Counted from the stretch's first letter, positions 1 to 8,966 are shown. The stretch: DNA of 33,135 nucleotides from Mongoliibacter ruber (GCF_003003005.1 NZ_PVTR01000023.1:1-33135); one strand, 5' to 3'. Numbers and translations: made by a program. The notes: generated by a model from the letters alone, not told the origin.

Positions 1-662
1 ACAGCGGCCATATCATTGCCTTTTTCAATATCAATCACCTGCCAGCCAAAAGCTTCCCACTTGGCACGTAGGTCTATCAGGTCCATGACCTTTGCGGTAG
101 GACCATCTATCTGCTGTCTGTTCAAATCGATGGCTGCGATGAGGTTGTCCACTTTGTGGTGGGCTGCATACATGGCAGCTTCCCAAACCTGACCTTCCTG
201 CTGCTCTCCATCACCCATTATGACATAGACCAGTTTGTCGTCCTGATCGAGTTTCTTGGCTTGGGCAGCACCGATTCCTACAGAAAGTCCCTGACCCAGG
301 GAACCGGATGCAATCCTGATTCCGGGAAGTCCTTCCTCAGTGGCCGGGTGGCCTTGAAGTCTGGAGTTGAGTTTACGGAAAGTGCCAAGCTCCTGTACGC
401 CAAAGTAGCCGCTTCTGGCCAAAACGCTGTACCACAAAGCTGATACGTGACCGTTGGAAAGGAAAAAGAGGTCTTCACCTTTGCCTTCCATTTTGAAATC
501 ACTGTTGTGCTCCATTTCATTGAAATAAAGCGCTACAACATATTCGCACATGCCAAGGGCTGCGCCGGGATGGCCGGACTGTACGGCGTGGACCATACGC
601 AGACAATCCCTCCTTACTTGGGATGAGATTTGCTCTAGCTGATCGATTGATTTTTTTTCCAT
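1..662 (-). CDS. Transketolase, N-terminal (thiamine-binding) subunit, 3' end cut by window
   Basis: The reverse-strand frame from the ATG at 662 stays open to the window edge (220 codons), so the C-terminal part is missing. It begins MEKKSIDQLEQISSQVRRD and carries the thiamine diphosphate and Mg-binding landmarks of transketolase: SGHPGAALG, SNGHVSALWYSVL, ASGSLGQGLSVGIG, MGDGEQQEGQVWEA and LNRQQIDGPT. Transketolase moves two-carbon units between sugar phosphates in the non-oxidative pentose phosphate pathway in the cytoplasm. Many Bacteroidota encode it as two adjacent half-genes; a C-terminal partner would be expected just left of position 1. It starts 10 bases after the peroxiredoxin stop on the same strand, so it is probably the last visible gene of the 3606-to-1 run. 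The family call is firm; the split form is inferred from the compact N-terminus and lineage. Confidence 0.93.
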   Translation of the reverse strand, partial: MEKKSIDQLEQISSQVRRDCLRMVHAVQSGHPGAALGMCEYVVALYFNEMEHNSDFKMEGKGEDLFFLSNGHVSALWYSVLARSGYFGVQELGTFRKLNSRLQGHPATEEGLPGIRIASGSLGQGLSVGIGAAQAKKLDQDDKLVYVIMGDGEQQEGQVWEAAMYAAHHKVDNLIAAIDLNRQQIDGPTAKVMDLIDLRAKWEAFGWQVIDIEKGNDMAA

Positions 663-672
663 TGTATTGGAA

Positions 673-1122
673 TTATTTGAGTATTTGATTGGTGTGTTCT
701 TTTGTTTTGACTTTATCTATAATCTCTTCGATGACACCATTTTCATCAATGATAAATGTAGTCCTTGCGGTACCCATGTATTTTCTTCCATACATGGACT
801 TTTCTACCCATGTTCCGTATGCTTCATGGACTGACTTGTCTTCATCTGCGATGAGGGTGAAAGGAAGTTCTTGTTTTTCGATAAATTTTTTGTGGGATTT
901 TTCTGAATCAGAACTTATTCCCAATACGACATAACCTGCTTTTTGTAAAGCCTCATAGTTGTCTCTGAGGTTACAGGCTTGAGCGGTACATCCTGGTGTG
1001 TTGTCTTTGGGATAAAAGTAAAGAACTACTTTTTTACCTTTAAAATCAGATAGTTTTACTGTGTTGCCATCCTGATCTTTGGATTCAAAATTTGGTGCTG
1101 CTTTTCCTACTTCTACTGACAT
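673..1122 (-). CDS. bcp: Thioredoxin-dependent thiol peroxidase (Bcp/PrxQ type peroxiredoxin)
   Basis: The 149-residue cytoplasmic protein has the full length usual for Bcp. The peroxidatic site is NTPGCTAQAC: Cys45 is the peroxidatic cysteine and Cys50, five residues on, is the resolving cysteine of the atypical 2-Cys Bcp/PrxQ class. The strand YFYPKD before the site and the TTFIIDENG strand near the C-terminus are family features. It reduces hydrogen peroxide and organic hydroperoxides using thioredoxin. The gene lies 26 bases after the M23 peptidase stop and 10 bases before the transketolase start, so co-transcription is likely. No functional link among these neighbours is obvious from sequence. 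Confidence 0.95.
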   Translation of the reverse strand: MSVEVGKAAPNFESKDQDGNTVKLSDFKGKKVVLYFYPKDNTPGCTAQACNLRDNYEALQKAGYVVLGISSDSEKSHKKFIEKQELPFTLIADEDKSVHEAYGTWVEKSMYGRKYMGTARTTFIIDENGVIEEIIDKVKTKEHTNQILK

Positions 1123-1148
1123 AATGTTTTCGTTTTAGCGCTTTTGAT

Positions 1149-3008
1149 TTAATTTAAAGTGCTACGATAGGTGGCTTCGTTGCCTGCCATATCACGCACT
1201 TTCAATAGAACCTCTCCTTTGAAAGGTTGTTTATTCATTTTCTCTGACCAAATGACGTTTTGCTTGTGCTCGTAGCGCATCAGTATCCATTCTCCGTTTA
1301 CGAATGCTTCAAAGTCTCTGATACCGGATTTGTCATCCCTGATAATAAAACGTATTTCGTCGGAATTGACCCTGACTGCTCGGATAAAAGGTGCTACACG
1401 GTCCTCATCTAGGACAAAAGTACCAAAATTTCTGGTTTTGAACCGTATACCATTTTCTTCCCATGTACCTCCGACAAAGCTTTTTCTTCCATTTGAAGCT
1501 TGAAAATACACATGTGTGCGCGTTTTGTCCTCATCAAACGTCGTGTTTTTTAAGAAAACCTCGATATTGCTTTGAAGGTATTCTTGAGGTGAATTTACTT
1601 TGACATAAGAGGATTTACCTTTTCCACCTTTTTCAAGCTTAAGGAAAAGATCATCTAAAAGGCTATTTTCTTCAAACAAAATATCTACATCCTGATGATA
1701 AAAGGCAAGGGCTGCACCATAAGGGATTTTCTTTTGGACAGATGGAATGATTGTTTCGGTACACAGCTCGATCCTATCAGGTACACCATAACTCATATCC
1801 CAAAGGTATACTCTTTTTCCACCTGCAATGTAGGCAGGTGGCAGGTCCATCACATGACCATGCACATGAACTTCCGCCATTTCTCCCCATTCAGATGGAC
1901 CTGTTTGAATCTGCATGACTTCCCTATGATATGTCACCACTGTCGGAGAATTTGAGGATGGCTTAATGCGGTTAACCTGTAATGGCGCATCTTCTCCTTC
2001 AACCTGAAAAGCCAATATTCGGGTGTTTCCAAAGTAATCTTTCATGGCAAGGTTGATGTCTTTTCGTTGTCCCGCTGCGGCAGTCAAGGCACCGGAGCTC
2101 AAACTGTCAGATGAATAAAGGTTCATTTGATTGTTGGGAGTCTGGTATACCTTTGTGAACCTGTTTTGGTGGGCATGACTCAGCAAAAACCTGCTTTTGT
2201 AAAAGTCAATATGATCCACATTGATTCTGAAAAGTGACTTTTCATCTTCTTTTAATTCAAAGATCGGAATTCCAAAAGTATTGCCCACGCCATCCATTTT
2301 GTCAATTGCATAAATTTCAAGGCCAACTCTTCCGGTGATCTTTACCGCCTGAGGAAGCAAATATTTACCTCCCTCGATCAAGGGAGTAAATTCTTTTCTG
2401 GCAAACTCACCATCTACTCTTGATAGAAAGTCCAATGGTGTCAGTGCTACCCTGTACAAAATCGGAGGAGTATTGTCTACTACTTCTTTCCAATTGTACT
2501 TAAATGGATCGATTGCATGGTCAAGGGTGTCCCTAATTTCAAAATGCAAATGAGGTCCTCCTGAACTGCCTGTATTTCCGCCATTTCCTATGATTTCACC
2601 TCGTTTGACCGGCAGCTCCTGTGGCTCTAGAAATACTTCCAGGTCATTCTTTTGCTCCTCATACATTTTTTTTCTCATGACATCCATGATCTTGGGTGAG
2701 AAATTTCTGAGGTGGGCATAGACCGAAGATTGGCCGTCATTGTGCCTGATATACATGACGTTACCATAGCCATAAGATGAGACTTTCATGCGGTACACAT
2801 AGCCGTCGGTAATGGCTAAAATAGGTTCGCCGTCTACACCACCTATTTTGACATCAATACCTGAATGGAAGTGATTTGGCCTGATTTCAGAAAAGTTTCC
2901 AGACAGGAATGCCCTTTGTCCTGGTTTGACAGGGAACAAATAGTCCTGAGCCTGAAGCCCTAATGTGAAGAAGAATAAGAATAAGAGTGGAAATCTATTT
3001 AATTTCAA
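1149..3008 (-). CDS. Secreted M23-family metallopeptidase (LytM-like), with long C-terminal extension
   Basis: The 619-residue protein starts with a clear signal peptide (hydrophobic stretch about residues 4-20, cut near LQA/QDY), so it acts in the periplasm or outside. The M23 domain lies at about residues 25-175. Its zinc ligands and catalytic residues are visible: HSGID (His48 and Asp52), YAHL (His99) and HLHF (His153, His155). M23 enzymes cut peptide bridges of peptidoglycan or act in cell-wall remodelling. The remaining roughly 440 residues look like beta-sandwich material (ending in KVRDMAGNEATYRS, an Ig/Fn3-like strand pattern), but I cannot name a domain. The start overlaps the end of the FAH-hydrolase gene by 14 bases, which suggests coupled translation. 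Fold and active site are confident; the substrate is not known. Confidence 0.92.
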   Translation of the reverse strand: MKLNRFPLLFLFFFTLGLQAQDYLFPVKPGQRAFLSGNFSEIRPNHFHSGIDVKIGGVDGEPILAITDGYVYRMKVSSYGYGNVMYIRHNDGQSSVYAHLRNFSPKIMDVMRKKMYEEQKNDLEVFLEPQELPVKRGEIIGNGGNTGSSGGPHLHFEIRDTLDHAIDPFKYNWKEVVDNTPPILYRVALTPLDFLSRVDGEFARKEFTPLIEGGKYLLPQAVKITGRVGLEIYAIDKMDGVGNTFGIPIFELKEDEKSLFRINVDHIDFYKSRFLLSHAHQNRFTKVYQTPNNQMNLYSSDSLSSGALTAAAGQRKDINLAMKDYFGNTRILAFQVEGEDAPLQVNRIKPSSNSPTVVTYHREVMQIQTGPSEWGEMAEVHVHGHVMDLPPAYIAGGKRVYLWDMSYGVPDRIELCTETIIPSVQKKIPYGAALAFYHQDVDILFEENSLLDDLFLKLEKGGKGKSSYVKVNSPQEYLQSNIEVFLKNTTFDEDKTRTHVYFQASNGRKSFVGGTWEENGIRFKTRNFGTFVLDEDRVAPFIRAVRVNSDEIRFIIRDDKSGIRDFEAFVNGEWILMRYEHKQNVIWSEKMNKQPFKGEVLLKVRDMAGNEATYRSTLN

Positions 3009-3606
3009 AATCGAGCAACTTTTTATCTTCTATAAAGGCTTCCAATCTGTCTCCAACGTTGATTTTTCCTACACCGGATGGTGTTCCTGTAAAAATCAAG
3101 TCGCCTTTTTTCAAGGTGAAAAATTTAGAGACGTATTCGATGATACTTCCAAAATCAAATAACATCAAAGAAGTATTACCCTTTTGCTTCAAGTCTCCAT
3201 TGATTAGAAGATGAAAGTTGATGTTATCCAATTGCGGTAATTCTGCTAGTGGAATGAAATTTCCAACGGGAGCAGAACCATTGAAAGCCTTGGCGATTTC
3301 CCAGGGTAAACCTTTGGATTTACATTTTTCCTGTAAGTCTCTGGCGGTGAAATCAATACCAATACCTATCTCTTCAAAATACCTGTGGGCAAATTGCTTT
3401 TGGATGTATTTTCCCTCTTTTGAGATTTTTAACACCAATTCAACCTCATGATGGATGTTTTCAGAAAAATCAGGATGGAAAAAAGGAGCGTTATTTTTAA
3501 GTACTGCAGTATCAGGTTTGAGAAAGACTACAGGCTCCGAAGGCCTTTCATTATTAAGTTCCTCTATGTGTTCGGTATAGTTTCTGCCAATGGCAATGAT
3601 CTTCAT
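2995..3606 (-). CDS. FAH-family hydrolase (acylpyruvase/oxaloacetate decarboxylase-like)
   Basis: I use the ATG at 3606 (MKIIAIGRNY), giving 203 residues. A TTG nine codons upstream (3633) also opens the frame, but the N-terminus MKIIxIGRNY is the usual one for this family. Visible family features are the metal ligands HEVELVL (an ExE pair), a downstream Asp in GIDFTARD, the segment GLPWEIAKAFNGSAPVG, and the C-terminal FTGTPSGVG. Short FAH proteins of this kind resemble human FAHD1 and cleave acylpyruvates or decarboxylate oxaloacetate using Mg or Mn in the cytoplasm. It leads the minus-strand run and overlaps the M23 peptidase start by 14 bases. The precise substrate cannot be read from the sequence. 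Confidence 0.9.
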   Translation of the reverse strand: MKIIAIGRNYTEHIEELNNERPSEPVVFLKPDTAVLKNNAPFFHPDFSENIHHEVELVLKISKEGKYIQKQFAHRYFEEIGIGIDFTARDLQEKCKSKGLPWEIAKAFNGSAPVGNFIPLAELPQLDNINFHLLINGDLKQKGNTSLMLFDFGSIIEYVSKFFTLKKGDLIFTGTPSGVGKINVGDRLEAFIEDKKLLDFEIK

Positions 3607-4039
3607 GAGAATTTGAGTCTGAGTGTAGGACAAAATAAGGTATTTTTTTGCAGTCCATCATACCGATTTCTATAAAATTGACGATTGGAAATATTAGTTT
3701 TAAGACCTGCCTGCTTGCCGACCAACAGGTTTTAGAATTGGGTTCGAGTCTGTTCAGCTGTTAACGTCGCTGTGAGTGCCTGCACTCTCTGCCCCAAAAA
3801 CCTCAACATTCACCTTCGCCGCCGTGTTGTAATCATCCATGGCACCCTAAAGATGTCTCACTTCGTTCGACATGACAAGGTGAAGACAATTTTATTTTTA
3901 TTCATCAAATAAGAAAGACCTAAACTGTTAGGTCATTCCTACTTTTAACCATAAACAAAATAACATTTAACAATCCAGTCACCAACCCTATCAACATTAG
4001 CCAATCCTCCCACCAACAAGTATGTTCTCAAATAACAAA
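3607..4039. other. Gene-free interval with short dispersed-repeat-like sequence
   Basis: This 433-base interval holds no convincing gene. At 3853-3877 lies a sequence that on the minus strand reads TGTCATGTCGAACGAAGTGA, continuing GACAT. It has TGTC/GACA ends and resembles the short intergenic repeats scattered through many Bacteroidota genomes. At 3703-3735 an interrupted inverted motif (ACCTG, spacer, CAGGT) is visible. From about 3940 to 4039 the sequence is A/C-rich and simple. Any promoter for the 3606 gene should be here, but I cannot identify one. Confidence 0.5.
3853..3877 (-). repeat. Short intergenic repeat resembling a Bacteroidota dispersed palindrome
   Basis: The segment contains GTCTCACTTCGTTCGACATG flanked by TGTC and GACA half-sites. 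Very similar strings (GTCATxTCGAxCGAAGTGAGA) occur in many copies between genes in Bacteroidota. I recognise it from memory and cannot count copies here. Only one copy is in the window. Confidence 0.4.
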
Positions 4040-5098
4040 TCACCCCTCATTTTCTTCCAAATAAAAACTCCTCAAGATATACTGCAGCTGCTCATATTCT
4101 ATCAAGAAGGCATCATGTCCGGCTGAAGAATGGATTTCTTTGTAACTGCCTTTTTGGACATGGTTGGCTATAAATTGTGACTCTTCTTTAAGAAACAAGA
4201 CATCTTTGTCTACACCGATGGCCAGCACTTTGGATGGGATACTGGCAAGGGCCTTTTCCACTCCACCACGACCTCTCCCCAAGTCATGACTGTCCATGGC
4301 TTTACTCAGCACCCAATAAGAAAAGGCATTGAACCTATTGGCCAATTTTTGGCCCTGATACCTGAGGTAGGAAGATATCCTAAACCCATCTAATTTCTCC
4401 TCCTTATCTGACTGTTTATTTGTGAAATCTTCTGGATGTCTGTAGGACAACATGGCGATAGCCCTAGCGGCCTCAAGCCCTTTTTTGCCTGCGTCAGGTT
4501 TGTTTTGTCCCCAAGTACCATCAGCTTCTATGGCCATTCTTTGGGTTTCATTAAAACCAATGGTCCATGAAGATGTCTTGGCATTAGATGCCAAAATCAC
4601 GGTGTGTTTGACTTGCTCTTGAAGCAGATAAGCCCACTCCAACGCAACCTGTCCTCCCAAAGACCCTCCGATCAGGGTGTGGATGGAAGAAATACCCAAA
4701 TTCTGTCTTAGGTGTTCCAAGGATTTGGCAATGTCCTTGGTGCTTAAGTTTGGAAAATCGTAATAATAAGGTGTACCTGTCTTTGGATTATCAGAAAGCG
4801 GATTTGTAGATCCATAGCAACTCCCCAACAGATTGGCGCAGACAATGAAGTGTTTGGTGGGATCAAAAAACTTGTCCTCACCGATCAAACCGGACCACCA
4901 CTCTTCCACCTTGGCATCGCCTGTCAAAGCGTGTATCACCCAGATGACATTGTCTTTGGCGGTGGTCAGATGTCCACGTGTGGTATAGGCAATCTCAAAG
5001 CCTTCTAGTTTTTCACCCGACTCCAGTTCTAACACACCATCATGTTTGTAGCACTCTTCTGCCATATCAATAATCAAATAGTTGCTTTCTAGATTCAT
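4040..5098 (-). CDS. metX: Homoserine O-acetyltransferase, alpha/beta hydrolase fold
   Basis: The 352-residue cytoplasmic enzyme activates homoserine with acetyl-CoA, the committed step before direct sulfhydrylation to homocysteine. The catalytic nucleophile sits in IGGSLGGQ (Ser146), followed by the acid in GVDKDVLF (Asp299) and the histidine in SAGHDAF (His328). HALTGDA and LGSCYGSTNP (oxyanion/substrate region) are typical MetX signatures. The length suits a bacterial MetX. The upstream neighbour is metY, which supplies the next step, 63 bases away on the same strand. A terminator-like hairpin lies in that gap, so metX may be expressed below metY or from partial read-through. A MetX using succinyl-CoA is possible, since acyl specificity is not fixed by the fold alone. 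Confidence 0.95.
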   Translation of the reverse strand: MNLESNYLIIDMAEECYKHDGVLELESGEKLEGFEIAYTTRGHLTTAKDNVIWVIHALTGDAKVEEWWSGLIGEDKFFDPTKHFIVCANLLGSCYGSTNPLSDNPKTGTPYYYDFPNLSTKDIAKSLEHLRQNLGISSIHTLIGGSLGGQVALEWAYLLQEQVKHTVILASNAKTSSWTIGFNETQRMAIEADGTWGQNKPDAGKKGLEAARAIAMLSYRHPEDFTNKQSDKEEKLDGFRISSYLRYQGQKLANRFNAFSYWVLSKAMDSHDLGRGRGGVEKALASIPSKVLAIGVDKDVLFLKEESQFIANHVQKGSYKEIHSSAGHDAFLIEYEQLQYILRSFYLEENEG

Positions 5099-5111
5099 AC
5101 TTTATAGTAAT

Positions 5112-5147
5112 TCAAAAATGGGTTCCAGGACTATATACCTGGAACCC
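5112..5147 (-). terminator. Strong hairpin with U-tract between metY and metX
   Basis: On the minus strand GGGTTCCAGG (5147-5138) pairs perfectly with CCTGGAACCC (5129-5120) across an 8-base loop. It is followed by A and five T residues (5119-5114). This has the form of an intrinsic terminator inside the metY-metX gap, 64 bases after the GC-poor end of metY coding. It could reduce metX transcription, or act as a 3' stabilising stem of a processed metY message. Confidence 0.7.
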
Positions 5148-5161
5148 GAGTATTGGAAGTT

Positions 5162-6499
<1,338 letters not shown>

Positions 6500-6551
6500 T
6501 TAATATTTGATTTTGAAAATTCGGTAAATTATTGATCGGATATGCGAAGGC

Positions 6552-6570
6552 CAAGTTTCTAAGAAACCTG
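6552..6570 (-). promoter_or_regulatory. Leader hairpin with two competing partners upstream of metY
   Basis: On the minus strand CAGGTTTC, loop TTA, GAAACTTG forms an 8-pair stem (one G-U). A second GGTTTC copy lies just upstream (within 6577-6590, GCGGGGGTTTCTGC), directly after the stop of the cysteine-rich frame, and can pair with the same GAAACTT. The two structures exclude each other. No U-tract follows, so a classical terminator is not shown. Confidence 0.45.
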
Positions 6571-6590
6571 AAAAAAGCAGAAACCCCCGC

Positions 6591-6629
6591 TCAACTGTGT
6601 TGGACACAACAAGAGCAACAACGCAACAT
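6591..6629 (-). CDS. Candidate cysteine-rich leader peptide (12 residues) upstream of metY
   Basis: The ATG at 6629 opens a 12-codon frame, MLRCCSCCVQHS, ending in TGA at 6591. Four of twelve residues are cysteine, in two adjacent pairs at positions 4-5 and 7-8. It lies between the SAM riboswitch and metY, 124 bases before the metY start. Its stop is followed at once by GCGGGGGTTTC, one arm of the alternative hairpins. This is the arrangement of an attenuation peptide that senses charged tRNA-Cys, and cysteine supply is directly relevant to MetY, which uses sulfide. No clear ribosome site precedes it, though that is common in this lineage. Chance occurrence of such a short frame cannot be excluded. 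Confidence 0.45.
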   Translation of the reverse strand: MLRCCSCCVQHS

Positions 6630-6727
6630 ATTGATAGTACCAATATTGATTGTTTTAGCGAAACTGGGTAGCGGAATGATCCTTTTTTGTAAATTCATTG
6701 GTATAAGAATTTATATTTCCGAAGGAC

Positions 6728-6818
6728 GAAATTATCTATCGGCAGGAATTGGCACCTTGGATTTTCCAGGTTGCCAGAGGGTCATCGAGCCTGTCTCTAA
6801 CCTCTTCTGTATAAATCC
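6728..6818 (-). ncRNA. SAM-I (S-box) riboswitch controlling metY
   Basis: On the minus strand the conserved S-box elements appear in order: CAGAAGAGG (P1/P2 junction), GAGACAGGCTCGATGACCC, CTGGCAACC, AAGGTGCCAATTCCTGCC, then GATAGATAA closing P1. GAGG pairs with CCTC, GGCAACCTGG with the following strand, and the GGTGC-AATTCC block is the SAM-pocket region. S-box RNAs bind S-adenosylmethionine and shut down methionine biosynthesis genes. It sits about 260 bases upstream of metY with the same orientation. No obvious rho-independent terminator follows directly; a small stem with a TTCG turn lies just after P1. The aptamer call is confident, the mechanism of control is not. Confidence 0.9.
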
Positions 6819-6843
6819 TAACACAAAAAGTGCAAGGATGACA

Positions 6844-6874
6844 CAAATAAAGATGCTTCAAATTGGATATGCAA
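6844..6874 (-). promoter_or_regulatory. Candidate Bacteroidota-type promoter for the metY leader
   Basis: On the minus strand a TTG (6874-6872) is followed after 20 bases by TTTATTTG (6851-6844). This matches the Bacteroidota -33 TTG and -7 TAnnTTTG pattern at all but one of the fixed -7 positions. Transcription would begin just before the SAM riboswitch, as required for its function. Confidence 0.45.
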
Positions 6875-7105
6875 GGATTGTATAAAAGTTTTTTAAAAAA
6901 ACATTCTTTGTCAGTATATAGATTTGTCATAAATGCCAAAGATATTTTTCTTTTAAATTATCTGTGGCCGAGATTTTAACTAATTCACTATTAACGATTA
7001 ATCTTTTTACTTTCTACAATACCTGTTTCCAAGTTTCTTAAACCTATTTTTTCCATAAAAACTGGCACTCCTTTCGCTATGCGGAATTCATAATTAATCT
7101 AACTT

Positions 7106-8098
7106 ATGAAAACTAAATCACCCCTAAAATCAATGGCCTTCCGAAGGTCATTCTCTTTCTCAAACATGAAGCGAGTTAATGCCATAGCTTTCCTGGTTTT
7201 TTCAATTTTCTTGTTTGGCGCATGTGCTGAATCTGACCTTGAAACAGTCGCAGAGATTCAAGAAGACTTTTCTGGAATCAATGTTATCGAGGTTGACTCT
7301 GAATTCTTGGATGTTACTTATGTGGGCAGTTCTGGTCAACAACTAGTAAATATGAACGCTAGCTTGAGGTCCAACTCTAAAAGAAGAAATGAATTGGTTT
7401 ACCAAGTGATTGAAAATAAATTGAAAATCAGCGTCAATACCAAAGGAGGAATCAGAAGTCTGAGGTCGGAAGGAAGTATTGTACTCACAGGTCCTAGAAA
7501 TATCAAATTGGAAATGCAATCAGGATCAGGTAACCTTGAAGTCAGCAATGTAACAGGCACCGAATTAAAACTTGAAGCCGGTTCAGGAAAGATCATTACC
7601 AAAAACATCAATTCCCCTGTAATTATTCTAAATGGAGCTTCGGGGAATGTTTTTGCCGAAGATCTGTCAGGAGTTGTATTCGCAAATATTTCTTCTGGAC
7701 AAATGGAGCTCAAAAGAATAGATGGAAATGTAAATGTGCAAGGAGCCAGCGGACAGATTAAAGTCATGTCTGTGAATGGACAGGTAAAAGCTAATATCTC
7801 ATTCGGTAATCTTGAACTTTCTGAAGTAAAATCTTTGGGAAGAATGGAAATATCTTCGGGTAAACTATTTGCCACAGCAACGGGCCTTGGCAGTGAGACT
7901 TCTTTGAAGGCAAGTTCTGGGGAGATTTATATCCAAACACCCAGCAACTTATCCCAATTCAACTTTAATATCACCACGGGAAGTGGTACTGCTAGAGTAG
8001 GAGAAAGTGTTGCTTCTGGCACTTTAAATATCAATAATGGCTCATCTTTTACCATTAGAGGAGAAGTGAACTCAGGTAAAATTGAAATCGTAAATTAA
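7106..8098 (+). CDS. Lipoprotein with repetitive beta-structure (DUF2807/DUF4097-like adhesin-head domain)
   Basis: The frame gives 330 residues from 7106. An internal ATG at 7166 (MKRVNAIAF...) would give a compact lipoprotein signal ending LFGAC, so the true start may be there; the lipid-bearing Cys is residue 40 or 20. The mature part is a chain of short strands punctuated by SGSG, GSGK, GASG, SSGQ, GASGQ, ISSGK, ASSGE and TGSG turns about every 20 residues from residue 130 to the end. This pattern is typical of right-handed beta-helix proteins of the DUF2807 (GIN) and DUF4097 groups. Such proteins are anchored in the envelope of Bacteroidota; their function is mostly unknown. It is divergent from metY and stands alone. 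Confidence 0.8.
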   Translation: MKTKSPLKSMAFRRSFSFSNMKRVNAIAFLVFSIFLFGACAESDLETVAEIQEDFSGINVIEVDSEFLDVTYVGSSGQQLVNMNASLRSNSKRRNELVYQVIENKLKISVNTKGGIRSLRSEGSIVLTGPRNIKLEMQSGSGNLEVSNVTGTELKLEAGSGKIITKNINSPVIILNGASGNVFAEDLSGVVFANISSGQMELKRIDGNVNVQGASGQIKVMSVNGQVKANISFGNLELSEVKSLGRMEISSGKLFATATGLGSETSLKASSGEIYIQTPSNLSQFNFNITTGSGTARVGESVASGTLNINNGSSFTIRGEVNSGKIEIVN

Positions 8099-8126
8099 TT
8101 TCAATTTGAACACATCCATTTTAGTA

Positions 8127-8298
8127 TGAGGCTGTTTCATATACTCTTTTTGATTGTACAAGTTCAAATGACAACATAAAATGATTTCTCTGATTGCAGT
8201 GGCTTATAAAAAGAAATTTTGCAATTAATCCCCTTACTGAGAAGTTTAGAGGAATCGGAATGTAATTTGAATTACAATTGGTGTATGAGATAGCCTCA
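8127..8298. mobile_element. MITE-like element with imperfect terminal inverted repeats
   Basis: TGAGGCTGTTTCATATAC at 8127-8144 and GTGTATGAGATAGCCTCA at 8281-8298 are inverted copies matching at 15 of 18 positions. The inner sequence also tends to fold back (TTCAAATGACA near 8161 against TGTAATTTGAA near 8260). GAGGCTGTxTCA resembles terminal repeats of Bacteroidota insertion sequences. The 172-base unit has no coding capacity. A target-site duplication is not clear. It fills most of the 310-base gap between the lipoprotein and the acetyltransferase, in which I see no gene. Confidence 0.45.
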
Positions 8299-8408
8299 AT
8301 ATTGAAGTCTGATTAGGCGTTGAATTTTTTGCAAATGTGATAGATTCATCTATCATCCATTCAAACATTTATTTCCTTTTCTTTATATTCAAGGAAAAGA
8401 ATAAACCT

Positions 8409-8966
8409 ATGAAGACCGAAAAAGAAAAAATGCTTTCAGGTGAGCTTTACATGGCTTCGGATGATATACTTTCTAATGAAAGATTACATGCTAGGGTAAT
8501 GCTCAAATCTTTGAATGACAGTCTCCCTGATGAATCAGAAAAAAGGGCAGGCGTACTTATGGAACTAATGGGGAAAATAGGTAAAAATTTCCATATCGAA
8601 CCTCCCTTTTACTGTGATTATGGCTATAACATTGAAGCTGGGGATGATGTATTTTTCAATTTCAACTGTGTCATCTTGGATGTATGTTCCGTTAAAATAG
8701 GGAATAGGGTTCTTTGCGGCCCAAATGTTCAGATTTACACAGGTACTCACCCCATTGATGCGCAGAGCAGAGGTACCTTGATAGAATATGCCAAACCGAT
8801 AAGCATAGGAGATGATGTTTGGATAGGCGGTAGTGCTGTAATCTGTCCAGGAGTCACCATCGGAGCAAGGTCAATTATCGGAGCTGGTTCTGTTGTGACC
8901 AAAGACGTACCGGAAGATGTCTTGGCTGCAGGAAATCCATGCAGGGTCATCAGAAAATTAGTTTAA
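8409..8966 (+). CDS. Sugar O-acetyltransferase (maltose/galactoside acetyltransferase family)
   Basis: I choose the ATG at 8409 (MKTEKEKMLSGELY), giving 185 residues, because this N-terminus is the family's standard opening; a GTG 24 codons upstream only adds an unrelated hydrophobic stretch. The N-terminal MLSGELYMASDDIL is the Mac domain. Left-handed beta-helix hexapeptide repeats follow (IGNRVLCGPNVQIYTG, IGDDVWIGGSAVICPGVTIGARSIIGAGSVVTKDVP). The catalytic histidine is His114 in GTHPID. The enzyme moves acetyl from acetyl-CoA to a sugar hydroxyl in the cytoplasm. The acceptor (maltose, galactoside or other) cannot be told. It stands alone in the plus direction; a weak hairpin (8977-9003) follows. 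Confidence 0.92.
   Translation: MKTEKEKMLSGELYMASDDILSNERLHARVMLKSLNDSLPDESEKRAGVLMELMGKIGKNFHIEPPFYCDYGYNIEAGDDVFFNFNCVILDVCSVKIGNRVLCGPNVQIYTGTHPIDAQSRGTLIEYAKPISIGDDVWIGGSAVICPGVTIGARSIIGAGSVVTKDVPEDVLAAGNPCRVIRKLV

Noticed and set aside
156-443. Plus-strand open frame of 95 codons
   Set aside because: It lies antisense to the transketolase subunit, whose conserved motifs fill the minus strand; no family features on the plus strand.
7620-8060. Possible DNA tandem repeat in the lipoprotein gene
   Set aside because: The periodicity is in the protein (SG-rich turns) and not in exact nucleotide repeats, so it is a fold pattern and not a repeat array or CRISPR.
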